Positions 16,826 to 24,888 of a stretch of 64,000 bases of DNA are shown here, piece by piece. The stretch's first letter is position 1; every line of letters starts with the position of its first letter. A program made the translations under genes and the position numbers. The stretch is taken from contig NZ_JAMZIK010000010.1 in the NCBI RefSeq assembly GCF_024178315.1, positions 1 to 64,000 of the forward strand. The letters run 5' to 3'. This DNA is from Siccirubricoccus soli (GTDB lineage Bacteria; Pseudomonadota; Alphaproteobacteria; Acetobacterales; Acetobacteraceae). The notes under the pieces were generated by a model. That model was not told the DNA's origin. It saw only the letters and a list, made by a program, of their open reading frames with translations, and did no database searches.

Positions 16826-17704
16826 ATGGCAGAGGTGAGGAAGCTTGGGGTGATCGGGGCCGGGCTGATGGGCAATGGCATCGCCCATGTGGCGGCGCTG
16901 GCCGGCCTGCCGGTGGCGCTGGTGGACGTGAACCCGAAGGCGCTGGAGAAGGCGCTGGCGACCATCGACAAGAACCTGGAGCGCCAGACCACCCGCAAGG
17001 CGATCCCGGAAGGCGCGAAGGAAGCGGCGCTCGGCCTAATCTCCACCGGCACGGACTATGCCGCCTTCGCCGAGTGCGACATGGTGATCGAGGCGGCGAC
17101 CGAGAATGAGGAGATCAAGAAGAAGATTTTTGCCAGTGTCTGCCCGGTGCTGAAGCCGGAGGCGATCCTCGCCTCCAACACCTCCTCCATCCCGATCACC
17201 CGGCTGGCGGCCGCGACGGACCGGCCGGGCCGCTTCCTCGGCATGCATTTCTTCAACCCGGTGCCGATGATGAAGCTGGTGGAGATCATCCCCGGCCTCG
17301 CCACCGAGGACGCGACCGTGAAGACCGTCGCCGCCCTGGCGGAGAAGATGGGCAAGACGGTGGTGGGCGCGGCGGATTACCCCGGCTTCGTCGTCAACCG
17401 CATCCTCTGCCCCATGCTGAACGAGGCGATCTTCGCGCTGATGGAGGGCGTCGGCGATGTCCGCTCGATCGACGAGGGCATGAAGCTCGGCGCCAACCAT
17501 CCCATGGGGCCGCTCGAGCTTTGCGACTTCGTGGGGCTCGACACGCTTTATTCCGTGCTGAAGGTGCTGCATGAGGGGCTGGGCGACCCGAAATACCGGC
17601 CCTGCCCGCTGCTGGCGAAGTATGTCGAAGCCGGCTGGCTGGGCCGGAAGACCGGCAAGGGGTTCTACGACTACTCCACCACGCCGCCGACGCCGACGCG
17701 GTGA
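16826..17704 (+). CDS. hbd: 3-hydroxybutyryl-CoA (3-hydroxyacyl-CoA) dehydrogenase
   Basis: The 292-residue product is a monofunctional NAD-dependent 3-hydroxyacyl-CoA dehydrogenase. The Rossmann loop [19 protein letters not shown] opens the protein, [15 protein letters not shown] and [17 protein letters not shown] (catalytic His) follow, and [16 protein letters not shown] plus the Glu-containing [13 protein letters not shown] complete the active site. Length is normal for the family. AAGGGGG lies seven bases before the ATG at 16826, favouring this start over 16820 or the GTG at 16808. Location after etfBA fits fatty-acid or polyhydroxybutyrate metabolism. Confidence 0.95.
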   Translation: MAEVRKLGVIGAGLMGNGIAHVAALAGLPVALVDVNPKALEKALATIDKNLERQTTRKAIPEGAKEAALGLISTGTDYAAFAECDMVIEAATENEEIKKKIFASVCPVLKPEAILASNTSSIPITRLAAATDRPGRFLGMHFFNPVPMMKLVEIIPGLATEDATVKTVAALAEKMGKTVVGAADYPGFVVNRILCPMLNEAIFALMEGVGDVRSIDEGMKLGANHPMGPLELCDFVGLDTLYSVLKVLHEGLGDPKYRPCPLLAKYVEAGWLGRKTGKGFYDYSTTPPTPTR

Positions 17705-17706
17705 AG

Positions 17707-17880
17707 CTTGGGGGCGCTGCCCCCAAACCCCGCCAGGGGCGCTGCCCCTGGACCCCGCCGGGGACCGGACCGGTCCGGACCCCGGTCTGAGCTTGCTGGT
17801 TCAACCCGCCGGCTCACACCGGGGGCCGGGGAGGGGTACCCTCCCCGGCGGGGGTTGCAGGGGGCGGGCGCCCCCTGCCC
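17707..17880. repeat. Modular hairpin repeat, family A, in a convergent gap
   Basis: The gap contains TTGGGGGC-gct-GCCCCCAA, CAGGGGC-gct-GCCCCTG, a perfect CCGGACCGGTCCGG-type palindrome, GGTTCAACC, GCCGGGGAGG-ggta-CCCTCCCCGGC and CAGGGGGCGGGCGCCCCCTG. Layout parallels 3958-4155. Confidence 0.65.
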
Positions 17881-17884
17881 CTGG

Positions 17885-18766
17885 CTACAGGTTGAACGCC
17901 ACCTTCCCCGTCTCCCCCAGCGCATAGCCGCCCAGCCGCGCCCCGCGCGCCGTGAATTCCGTCCCGCGCGCGAAGTCCAGCAGCGCCTGCATCGCCGGCA
18001 TGAAGTACTGCCGCCGCGGCATCACCAGATCGAAGCGCTCCGAGACCAGCGGCACGAAGCCAAGGCCGCGCAGCGCCGCCTCTGCCCGGATGCCGAAGCC
18101 CACCTCCGCGCGCCCCTCCGCCACCGCCGCCGCCACCTCGTCCTCCGACATGGCGGGAGAAGGCAGGAAGGCGATCTGGTCCAGGCGGATGCCGGCCTCG
18201 GTCAGCAGATGGGTCAGCAGCACATGGCTGCCGGCCCGCGCCTGCCGCCCGGCCACGCGCAGGCCGGGCCGCGCCAGATCCGCCACCTGATGCAGTCCCG
18301 CCGGGTTCCCGGACGGCAGGATCAGCCCCTGTTCCCGCCACGCCCAGATGATGCCGACCATGCCGCGCCCGGGCAGCGCCTCCCGCACCGCCGGCTCGTT
18401 GAAGGTGCCGGTATCGGGGTCCAGCAGATGGGTGGCGGCGGTCATGGCCTCCCCCGCCGCCAGGGCCGCCAGCCCGTCCAGGCTGCCGCCGATGCGGAGC
18501 GCCAGGCCGCAGCCGGATTGCCGCACCGCCCAGTCCAGCAGCGGATCATGGCTGCCGGCCAGGATGGGCGGCGGGTCCGGCCGGGCGAAGCCGGCGCCCG
18601 CCTCCGCCTCCGCCGCCAGCCAGGCCACCAGATGGCGGCGGGGGAACAGCCATTTGCCGCCAAGCTGCGCCGCCGGCAGGCGGCGCTGCCGCGCCAGCTC
18701 GTACAGGCTGCGTTCAGAGAGGCGGAGAAAGGCCGCGGCCTCCCGCAGGGTCAGCACATCCGGCAT
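17885..18766 (-). CDS. Excisionase-type HTH regulator fused to PBP-like domain (TunR-like)
   Basis: The 293-residue protein begins with a helix-turn-helix of the MerR/excisionase type (LTLREAAAFLRLSERSLYEL, then LGGKWLFPRRHLVAWLA), followed from about residue 65 by a periplasmic-binding-like domain (LAGSHDPLLDWAVRQ, MVGIIWAWREQGLILPSGNP, GSHVLLTHLLTEAGI). The same PBP-like module ends the MoeA fusion at 22649. Relatives with this architecture regulate tungstate/molybdate genes, and this gene diverges from tupB. No TOBE/Mop domain is seen, so the oxyanion or its cofactor would be sensed by the PBP-like part. Start 18766 is favoured because the HTH begins right there. An array of 10-bp repeats covers its start and the gap to tupB. 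Confidence 0.82.
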   Translation of the reverse strand: MPDVLTLREAAAFLRLSERSLYELARQRRLPAAQLGGKWLFPRRHLVAWLAAEAEAGAGFARPDPPPILAGSHDPLLDWAVRQSGCGLALRIGGSLDGLAALAAGEAMTAATHLLDPDTGTFNEPAVREALPGRGMVGIIWAWREQGLILPSGNPAGLHQVADLARPGLRVAGRQARAGSHVLLTHLLTEAGIRLDQIAFLPSPAMSEDEVAAAVAEGRAEVGFGIRAEAALRGLGFVPLVSERFDLVMPRRQYFMPAMQALLDFARGTEFTARGARLGGYALGETGKVAFNL

Positions 18767-18830
18767 ATCACGGCAAAATCCGGCAAACAGCGGCAGGCTG
18801 CCGAGGTTATCGGCAATTGACCGCAAGCGA
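18761..18830. promoter_or_regulatory. Array of seven 10-bp repeats between regulator and tupB (probable operator)
   Basis: Seven consecutive 10-base units start at 18761, 18771, 18781, 18791, 18801, 18811 and 18821. Five begin CGGCA, one CCGCA and one CCGAG; three continue with AAA or AAT. The first unit overlaps the regulator start codon. A strict 10-base period puts each unit on the same face of the helix. The likely ligand is the excisionase-type HTH protein encoded next door, controlling both itself and tupBCA. No -35/-10 pair is obvious inside it. Confidence 0.75.
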
Positions 18831-18852
18831 TACCAACTGCCAATCAGGGAGG

Positions 18853-19557
18853 GTGCAGGATCTCGCCAGCGCCTTCGCCACGGCCCTCGGGCTGGTCGCC
18901 ACCGCCGACCCGGCGGTGATGCGGATCCTGCTGCTCTCGCTCCGCGTCAGCCTCACCGCCCTGGCGCTGGCGGCGCTGGTCGGCCTGCCGCTCGGCGCGC
19001 TGCTGGCGGTGGCGCGCTTCCCCGGCCGGCAGGCGGTGCTGGTGGCGCTGAACGCGCTGATGGGCCTGCCGCCCGTGGTCGCCGGGCTGCTGATCTACCT
19101 GCTGCTCTCCCGCGCCGGGCCGCTCGGGCCGCTCGGCCTGCTCTTCACGCCGACGGCCATGGTCATCGCCCAGGCGGTGCTGATCGCCCCCATCCTCGCC
19201 GCCCTCTCCCGCCAAGTGCTGGAAGGGCTGTGGGAGGAGTACGCCGAACAGCTCCGCAGCTTCGGTGCGGGCCCCTGGCGGGCGGTGCCGACGCTGCTCT
19301 GGGACGGGCGCTTCGCCCTAATGACCGTGCTGCTGGCCGGCTTCGGCCGGGCGGCGGCGGAGGTCGGCGCGGTGATGATCGTCGGCGGCAACATCGAGGG
19401 CTTCACCCGGGTGATGACCACCGCCATCGCGCTGGAGACGAGCAAGGGCGACCTGCCCCTGGCCCTGGCGCTGGGCCTGCTGCTGATGGCGATCGTGCTG
19501 GCGGTGAACGCCCTGGCCCAGGGGCTGCGCGAGGCCGCCGCGGAGCGGGCCGGCTGA
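18853..19557 (+). CDS. tupB: Tungstate ABC transporter permease
   Basis: The 234-residue product has about five membrane helices and the binding-protein-dependent permease signature near EEYAEQLRSFGAGPWRAVPTLL (EAA loop). GLPPVVAGLLIYLLLSRAGPLG, AQAVLIAPILAALSRQVLEG and GFGRAAAEVGAVMIVGGNI are characteristic of TupB/WtpB-type oxyanion permeases. The start is uncertain: the GTG at 18853 gives the family-like N terminus but GGGAGG abuts it; a TTG at 18817 inside the repeat array would add 12 residues. It overlaps tupC by one base (TGATG). Confidence 0.88.
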   Translation: MQDLASAFATALGLVATADPAVMRILLLSLRVSLTALALAALVGLPLGALLAVARFPGRQAVLVALNALMGLPPVVAGLLIYLLLSRAGPLGPLGLLFTPTAMVIAQAVLIAPILAALSRQVLEGLWEEYAEQLRSFGAGPWRAVPTLLWDGRFALMTVLLAGFGRAAAEVGAVMIVGGNIEGFTRVMTTAIALETSKGDLPLALALGLLLMAIVLAVNALAQGLREAAAERAG

Positions 19558-20402
19558 TGCGCGCGACGGAAAGCCTGCCTCGGAAGGGCCTGCGGCATGT
19601 CATGGCGGACCTCTTCCGCCCCGGCGGCGCCCGCATCCTTGCCAGGACGCCAGATCCCTCACCCATCCATGGCCGGAGCCGTATCGGAGCAGGCACCGGC
19701 GGCATCCTGCCGCTGCGGGTGGAGGGCCTCTGCTACCGCGCCGGGGCGGTGGAGGTGCTGCGGGAGGTCGGCTTCACTCTGGAGAAAGGGGGGCCGAGCC
19801 TCATCATCGGCCCGAACGGCGCCGGTAAGAGCGTGCTGCTGCGCCTGCTGCACAGGCTGCTGCGGCCGAGCGCCGGGCAGATCTTGTGGGGCACGCCGGA
19901 GGCAGCACGGCGCCAGGCCATGCTGTTCCAGCGGCCGGTGCTGCTGCGGCGCTCGGTGCTCGCCAATGCCGCCTATCCGCTACGCCTGGCCGGGCTGGGC
20001 AGGGCGGAAGCCATGGCACGGGCGCGGGCCGAGCTGGCGCAGGTGGGGCTGGACGGGCTGGCGGACCGGCCGGCGCGGCGGCTTTCGGGCGGGGAGCAGC
20101 AGCGCCTCGCCCTGGCCCGCGCCGCGGCGCTGCAGCCGGAGGTGCTGTTCCTGGACGAGCCCTGCGCCAGCCTCGACCCCGCGGCGACGCGGGCGGTGGA
20201 GGAGATCGTCCAGGCGCTGGCGGCGCGCGGCACGAAGATCGTCATGACGACGCATGATCTGGGCCAGGCGCGGCGGCTGGCGGCGGAGGTGCTGTTCCTG
20301 CATCGCGGCCGGCTGCTGGAGCAGACGCCGGCAGCGCGCTTCTTCGCCGGGCCGGAGAGCGCGGAGGCGAGGGCCTTCCTGCGGGGGGAGCTACTGTGGT
20401 GA
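19557..20402 (+). CDS. tupC: Tungstate ABC transporter ATP-binding protein
   Basis: The 281-residue product has Walker A GPNGAGKS (85-92), signature LSGGEQQ (176-182), Walker B VLFLDEP (196-202), the D-loop SLDPAA and the switch His in TTHDLGQA. It would energise TupB. The first 50 residues before LPLRVEGL have no counterpart in most ABC subunits and include several in-frame start candidates, so the true start may be later, for example the ATG at 19602; the TGATG overlap with tupB supports 19557. The order permease-ATPase-binding protein is unusual because tupA generally comes first. Confidence 0.9.
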   Translation: MRATESLPRKGLRHVMADLFRPGGARILARTPDPSPIHGRSRIGAGTGGILPLRVEGLCYRAGAVEVLREVGFTLEKGGPSLIIGPNGAGKSVLLRLLHRLLRPSAGQILWGTPEAARRQAMLFQRPVLLRRSVLANAAYPLRLAGLGRAEAMARARAELAQVGLDGLADRPARRLSGGEQQRLALARAAALQPEVLFLDEPCASLDPAATRAVEEIVQALAARGTKIVMTTHDLGQARRLAAEVLFLHRGRLLEQTPAARFFAGPESAEARAFLRGELLW

Positions 20403-20429
20403 GGGCGCCGCCGAGGCAGGGCGCTGCAA

Positions 20430-20570
20430 TGCGCCCATCCCCTTCGAACTGTCGGCTCGGCTGGTTGAACGCACGAGGCCCAAACTCATGGTTTCCTAAG
20501 GCCCTTCGGCCTTTGGCGGGATCGGACGCACTGCGTCCGATGCGAGAGAGGGGCAGCGCCCCTCTCGACC
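20430..20570. repeat. Modular hairpin repeat, family A, inside the tup operon
   Basis: Between tupC and tupA: the GGTTGAAC core, AAGGCC-cttc-GGCCTT, ATCGGACGCACTGCGTCCGAT and GAGAGGGGC-agc-GCCCCTCTC. Unlike most family-A copies it sits between two genes of one strand, so it may split the operon or adjust tupA level. Confidence 0.7.
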
Positions 20571-20587
20571 ATCGGGGAGAGAGAACA

Positions 20588-21418
20588 ATGCCCATCCTAC
20601 GCCGGGTCCTCCTGGCCGCCTTCCTCGCCTGGGCCGGCATGGCCACGGCGCAGGAGCGCAGCATCACCGTCGCCTCCACCACCAGCACGGAGCAATCCGG
20701 CCTCTTCAGCCACATCCTGCCCCTTTTCACTCAGGCCAGCGGCATTGCGGTGCGGGTGGTGGCGCTCGGCACCGGCCAGGCGCTGGATGTCGGCCGGCGC
20801 GGCGATGCGGATGTGGTCTTCGTGCATGACCGCGCGGCGGAGCAGCGCTTCGTTGCGGAGGGCTTCGGCGGCCCGCGCCGGCGCGTGATGTACAACGACT
20901 TCGTCCTGGTCGGCCCCGCCACCGACCCCGCCGGCATCGCCGGGCTGACGGACAGCACGGCGGCGCTGCAGCGCATCGCCGTCGCCCGCGCCCCCTTCAT
21001 CAGCCGCGGCGATCGCAGCGGCACCCATGCGGCGGAGCTGCGGCTGTGGCAGATGGCGGGCGTCGATCCCGTCTCCGGCCGCGGCCAGTGGTACCGGGAG
21101 GTCGGCCAGGGCATGGGTCCGGCGCTGAACACGGCGGCGGCGCAGAACGCCTATCTGCTGGCGGATCGCGGCACCTGGCTCAGCTTCCGCAACCGGCAGG
21201 AGCTGAAGATCCTGGTGGAGGGCGATGCGCGGCTGTTCAACCAGTACGGCGTCATGCTGGTGAACCCGCAGCGCCATCCCGGCGTGAAGGCGGCGGAGGG
21301 CCAGCGCTTCATCGACTGGCTGGTCTCCCCGGCCGGACAGGCGGCGATCGCTGCCTACAAGATCAGTGGAGAGCAGCTCTTCTTCCCCAATGCGGACAAG
21401 CCGGAGCCCGGCGCCTGA
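20588..21418 (+). CDS. tupA: Tungstate ABC transporter substrate-binding protein
   Basis: The 276-residue product starts with a clear signal peptide (MPILRRVLLAAFLAWAGMAT, cleavage near AQ-ER) and carries the TupA signature TTSTEQSGL (31-39), which distinguishes tungstate binders from ModA and WtpA. GRRGDADVVFVHDRAAE, NDFVLVGPATDPAGI and FISRGDRSGTHAAEL build the oxyanion site. It works in the periplasm with TupBC; specificity between tungstate and molybdate is inferred from the signature. GGGGAGAGAG precedes the ATG. The downstream MoeA-like gene overlaps or abuts it. Confidence 0.93.
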   Translation: MPILRRVLLAAFLAWAGMATAQERSITVASTTSTEQSGLFSHILPLFTQASGIAVRVVALGTGQALDVGRRGDADVVFVHDRAAEQRFVAEGFGGPRRRVMYNDFVLVGPATDPAGIAGLTDSTAALQRIAVARAPFISRGDRSGTHAAELRLWQMAGVDPVSGRGQWYREVGQGMGPALNTAAAQNAYLLADRGTWLSFRNRQELKILVEGDARLFNQYGVMLVNPQRHPGVKAAEGQRFIDWLVSPAGQAAIAAYKISGEQLFFPNADKPEPGA

Positions 21419-22544
21419 GGTGGCGGTGCCGCTCCGCCTGACGGCGCCGGAGGCGGCGCTGGCGCGGCTGCTGGCGCTGGCCCCGACGCCGGTCGCACCT
21501 CTCCTCCTGCCGGTGGCGGAGGCGCTGGGGCTGGTGCTGGCGGAGGATCTGCGCACCGCTGCGCCGGTGCCGCCCGTGCCGGTGGCGCGGCGGGATGGCT
21601 ATGCGGTGGCAGCGGCGGAGACACTCGGCGCTGGCCCCTATGCGCCGCTGCCCCTCGCCACCCCGCCCCGCGCCATCGGCATCGGCGACCCATTGCCGCC
21701 GGGCTGCGACGCCGTGCTGCCGGGCTTCGACCTGCTGCCCGACCCGCCCTTCCCCCAGGCGCTGCAGCCCGCCGCCCCCTGGGATGGCGTGCGCCGCCCG
21801 GGGGAGGAGATCGCCGCCGGCACCAGGCTGCGCGCCGCCGGGGAGGTGCTGGCGCCGCGCGACCTGCCGGCCCTGGCCGCGCTCGGCCTGGACCGGGTGG
21901 CGGTGCGGCGGCCACGCCTCGGCTGGATCGCCACGGGGGCGGAGATGCTGGCCGACCCGGCCAGGGACCGGCTGCGGCCCCTGACCGCCGCCCTGGCGCC
22001 GGAGGCGGCGCTGCGCCCCCTGCCCCCGGTGCCGGATGCGCCCGACGCCATCGCCGCCACGCTGCGCGCGGCCGCGCCCGCGCATGACCTGCTGATCCTG
22101 GCCGGCGGCACCGGGGAGGGCCAGGCCGACGACAGCGCCGCCGGCCTCGCCGCCGCGGGGCGGCTGGTGCTGCACGGGCTCGGCACCCGCCCCGGCATGA
22201 CCGCCGGCTTCGGCGAGGTGGCCGGCCGCCCGGTGCTGCTGCTGCCCGGCCAGCAGGAGGACGCGATCGCCGCCTTGCTGCTGCTCGGCCGCCCCCTGCT
22301 GGCGCGGCTGGCCGCCGCCCGCCCTGCCGCGCCGCGCCGCCTGCGCCTCACGCGCAAGATCGCCTCCGCCGTCGGCCTGGCGGAATGGGTGCCGCTGCGG
22401 GAGGTGGCGCCGGGCCAAGCGGAGCCGCTGGCGGTGGGCAGCCTGCCGGCCGCCGCCCTCGCCGCCGCCGCAGCCCTGCTGCTGGTCCCGCCGGAGTCGG
22501 AGGGTTTCGAGGCCGGGGCGGAAGTCGCTGCCCTGCCCTGGTGA
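21390..22544 (+). CDS. Divergent MoeA-like molybdopterin biosynthesis paralogue
   Basis: The product (about 384 residues) has the MoeA layout. The N-terminal half shows LLLPVAEALGLVLAEDLRTA and ARRDGYAVAAAETLG (MoeA DGYA motif). The MoCF-type domain reads GWIATGAEMLADPARDRLRP and LLILAGGTGEGQADD, where typical MoeA has a GG(V/T)S-G--D loop, and LPGQQEDA where LPGNPVS is expected. These changes weaken the molybdopterin and metal contact sites, so it may be a helper rather than a full molybdenum insertase. The start is uncertain: ATG 21390 overlaps tupA by 29 bases, GTG 21420 would abut it. Confidence 0.8.
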   Translation: MRTSRSPAPEVAVPLRLTAPEAALARLLALAPTPVAPLLLPVAEALGLVLAEDLRTAAPVPPVPVARRDGYAVAAAETLGAGPYAPLPLATPPRAIGIGDPLPPGCDAVLPGFDLLPDPPFPQALQPAAPWDGVRRPGEEIAAGTRLRAAGEVLAPRDLPALAALGLDRVAVRRPRLGWIATGAEMLADPARDRLRPLTAALAPEAALRPLPPVPDAPDAIAATLRAAAPAHDLLILAGGTGEGQADDSAAGLAAAGRLVLHGLGTRPGMTAGFGEVAGRPVLLLPGQQEDAIAALLLLGRPLLARLAAARPAAPRRLRLTRKIASAVGLAEWVPLREVAPGQAEPLAVGSLPAAALAAAAALLLVPPESEGFEAGAEVAALPW

Positions 22545-22648
22545 GGCCGCCCGAGGACCGGTGCCGCCGGCCGCACCAGCCAGTGCAGCGCCGGGCCCCG
22601 CGGCGCGATACACAGGGGGCCCCTCTCCCCGCGCGCAGAGCCTTTGCC

Positions 22649-24625
22649 ATGCCCGACCCCGCCGCCCTTCTCGACCGCGTCCGGCGCGCCGCCCGGCAGG
22701 AGCAGTTCCTCGCCATCCTCAGCGCGGAGGAGGCGGTGCAGCGCTTCTACGCCGCGCTCGACCTCAGCCCCCTGCCGGGGGAGGCCGTGCCGCTCGCCGC
22801 CGCGCTCGGCCGGGTGGTGGCGGAGACGGTGCTGGCGGCCAGCGACGCGCCGCCCTTCGACCGCGCCTCGGTGGATGGTTTCGCCCTGCGCGCCGCGGAT
22901 ACGGCAGGCGCGGCGGAGGGCGCGCCGGTGCGGCTGCGCCTGAACGCCGAGGTGCTGGCCTGCGGCGTGGCACCGGCCATCGAGGTGACGCCTGGCACCG
23001 CCACCGCCATTGCCACCGGCGGCATGCTCCCGCGCGGCGCCGATGCCGTGGCGATGATCGAGCACACCGAGCTGGATGAGGGCCCCGAAGGCCCGGTGCT
23101 GCTGCTGGCCCGGCCGGCGGCGCCCGGCAGCTGCATCGGCTTCGCCGGCAGCGACATCGCCCGCGGGGAGACGTTGCTGCGCCCCGGCACCCTGATCACC
23201 AGCCGGGAGATCGGCATGCTCGCCGCCGCCGGCCACGGCACGGTGCAGGTGGTGCGGAAGCCGCGTGTGGCGGTGCTCTCCACGGGGGATGAGCTGGTGC
23301 CGCCCGGCACCCCCCTGCCCCCTGGCGGCATCCCGGACAGCAACGCCGCCATGCTCGCCGCCGCCGTGGCCGAGCATGGCGGGGAGCCGGTGCCGATGGG
23401 CATCCTCCCGGATGACGAGGCGGCGCTGGAAGCGGCGGTGCGGGCGGCGCTGGCGGGGGCCGACCTGGTGGTGATGTCGGGCGGCACCAGCAAGGGCGCC
23501 GGGGATGTCTCCCACCGCATCATCTCGCGCCTCGGCCCGCCCGGCGTGCTGGTGCACGGGGTGGCGCTGAAGCCGGGCAAGCCGCTCTGCCTGGCGGCGG
23601 TGGGGAAGCAGCCTTTGGTGGTGCTGCCGGGCTTCCCGACCAGCGCGGTCTTCACCTTCCAGGAATTCGTCGTGCCGGTGATCCGCGCCCTGGCCGGGCT
23701 GCCGCCGCGGGAAGAGCAGGCGGTGGAGGCGCAGCTTGCCGTCCGCCTGCCGAGCGAGGTGGGGCGGGTGGAATATGTCATGGTCTCGCTGGCCGAGGGC
23801 GAGGCGGGCGGGCGCATCGCCTTCCCGCTCGGCAAGGGCTCCGGCAGCGTGACGGCCTTCGCCCAGGCGGATGGGTTCTTCGCCATCCCGGCGCTGGACC
23901 AGGGGGTGGCGGCGGGCATGCCGGTCTCCGTGCGGCTGATCGGCGGCGCGGTGCGGCCGCCGGACCTGGTGCTGATCGGCAGCCACTGCACCGGGCTGGA
24001 TGCGGTGCTGGAGGCGCTGGCGGCGGAGGGCTGGCGGGCGCGGACCCTGGCGGTGGGCAGCCTGGGTGGGCTGGCGGCGGCGAAGCGCGGGGAGTGCGAC
24101 CTGGCGCCGGCGCATCTGCTGGACCCGGCGAGCGGCGCCTACAACACCCCCTTCCTGAGCCAAGGACTGCGCCTGGTGCCGGGCTGGCAGCGGTTGCAGG
24201 GGGTGGCGTTCCGCCCGGGCGATGCCCGCTTCGAGGGGCTGGACGGCCCCGCCGCCGTGGCGCGCGCGTCGGCCGACCTCTCCTGCCTGCTGGTGAACCG
24301 CAATGCCGGCTCCGGCACCCGAATCCTGCTGGATGGGTTGCTGGGCGGGGCACGGCCGGCCGGCTATGCGAACCAGCCGAAATCCCACAATGCGGTGGCG
24401 GCGGCGGTGGCGCAGGGGCGGGCGGATTGGGGCGTCTGCATCGAGACCGTGGCGCGGGCCTATGGCCTCGGCTTCCTGCCCCTGGCGGATGAGGTCTACG
24501 ATTTCTTCCTGCCGGAGGCGCGGGCCGGGCGGCCCGGGGTGCAGGCCTTCCTCCGCGCCCTGGCCACGGAGGACGTGCGGGCGCGGCTGCGCGCGCTGGG
24601 CTTCGCGCCGGTGGCGGGCGCCTGA
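22649..24625 (+). CDS. moeA: MoeA molybdopterin molybdotransferase fused to PBP-like domain
   Basis: The 658-residue product is a two-part fusion. Residues 1-435 are a full MoeA: DRASVDGFALRAADT (DGFA 76-79), STGDELVPPGTPL, SGGTSKGAGD (277-286) and LPGFPTSAVF (326-335). It would insert Mo or W into molybdopterin in the cytoplasm. Residues 439-658 form a periplasmic-binding-like domain without signal peptide, with GSHCTGLDAVLEAL, KRGECDLAPAHLLDP and LLVNRNAGSGTRILLD (548-563). The same domain type is attached to the HTH of the regulator at 17885. The fusion is known in other bacteria; what the PBP part senses is not established. A family-C element begins on its stop codon. Confidence 0.92.
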   Translation: MPDPAALLDRVRRAARQEQFLAILSAEEAVQRFYAALDLSPLPGEAVPLAAALGRVVAETVLAASDAPPFDRASVDGFALRAADTAGAAEGAPVRLRLNAEVLACGVAPAIEVTPGTATAIATGGMLPRGADAVAMIEHTELDEGPEGPVLLLARPAAPGSCIGFAGSDIARGETLLRPGTLITSREIGMLAAAGHGTVQVVRKPRVAVLSTGDELVPPGTPLPPGGIPDSNAAMLAAAVAEHGGEPVPMGILPDDEAALEAAVRAALAGADLVVMSGGTSKGAGDVSHRIISRLGPPGVLVHGVALKPGKPLCLAAVGKQPLVVLPGFPTSAVFTFQEFVVPVIRALAGLPPREEQAVEAQLAVRLPSEVGRVEYVMVSLAEGEAGGRIAFPLGKGSGSVTAFAQADGFFAIPALDQGVAAGMPVSVRLIGGAVRPPDLVLIGSHCTGLDAVLEALAAEGWRARTLAVGSLGGLAAAKRGECDLAPAHLLDPASGAYNTPFLSQGLRLVPGWQRLQGVAFRPGDARFEGLDGPAAVARASADLSCLLVNRNAGSGTRILLDGLLGGARPAGYANQPKSHNAVAAAVAQGRADWGVCIETVARAYGLGFLPLADEVYDFFLPEARAGRPGVQAFLRALATEDVRARLRALGFAPVAGA

Positions 24626-24737
24626 TCCCCGGCCCGGAAAGTCCCGACATTCCGCGCCGGGCATCGCGCGCAGGGTTGGCGTGGCGGCTGCGGGCCGCAC
24701 GACCGTGGACCGATATCGGTCAGAACCTCGCGGCCGG
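24624..24737 (+). repeat. Structured 3-prime-end element, family C, copy 2
   Basis: Begins within the TGA stop of the moeA fusion. Arms at 24624-24643 pair with 24646-24665. Versus copy 1, a T-A pair has become C-G, and two mismatches of copy 1 (C-A, G-A) are C-G and G-C here; three other positions are mismatched. The second palindrome is CCGATATCGG (24710-24719), against CCGACGTCGG in copy 1. Confidence 0.8.
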
Positions 24738-24888
24738 CAGGAGTGCTGCAAGCGGGGCGGACTCCCCCGGCGCTTCGGAACAGGAAGGCAGCAGCGGCCG
24801 CAGCCTGGCATGACCAGCGTGAGACCGCCCCGGCCACTGCGTTCCGGAAGGCGGCCGGGGAGCCGTCACGCTCCCCGCCCACGGATGT

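Noticed and set aside
18761-18830. CRISPR-like repeat array
   Set aside because: Units are only 10 bases with no spacers and no cas genes; a protein-binding array is the better reading.
21638-24811. Antisense frame of about 1057 codons across the two MoeA-type genes
   Set aside because: Crosses two well-supported sense genes and the gap between them; Arg/Gly/His-rich text typical of GC artefacts.
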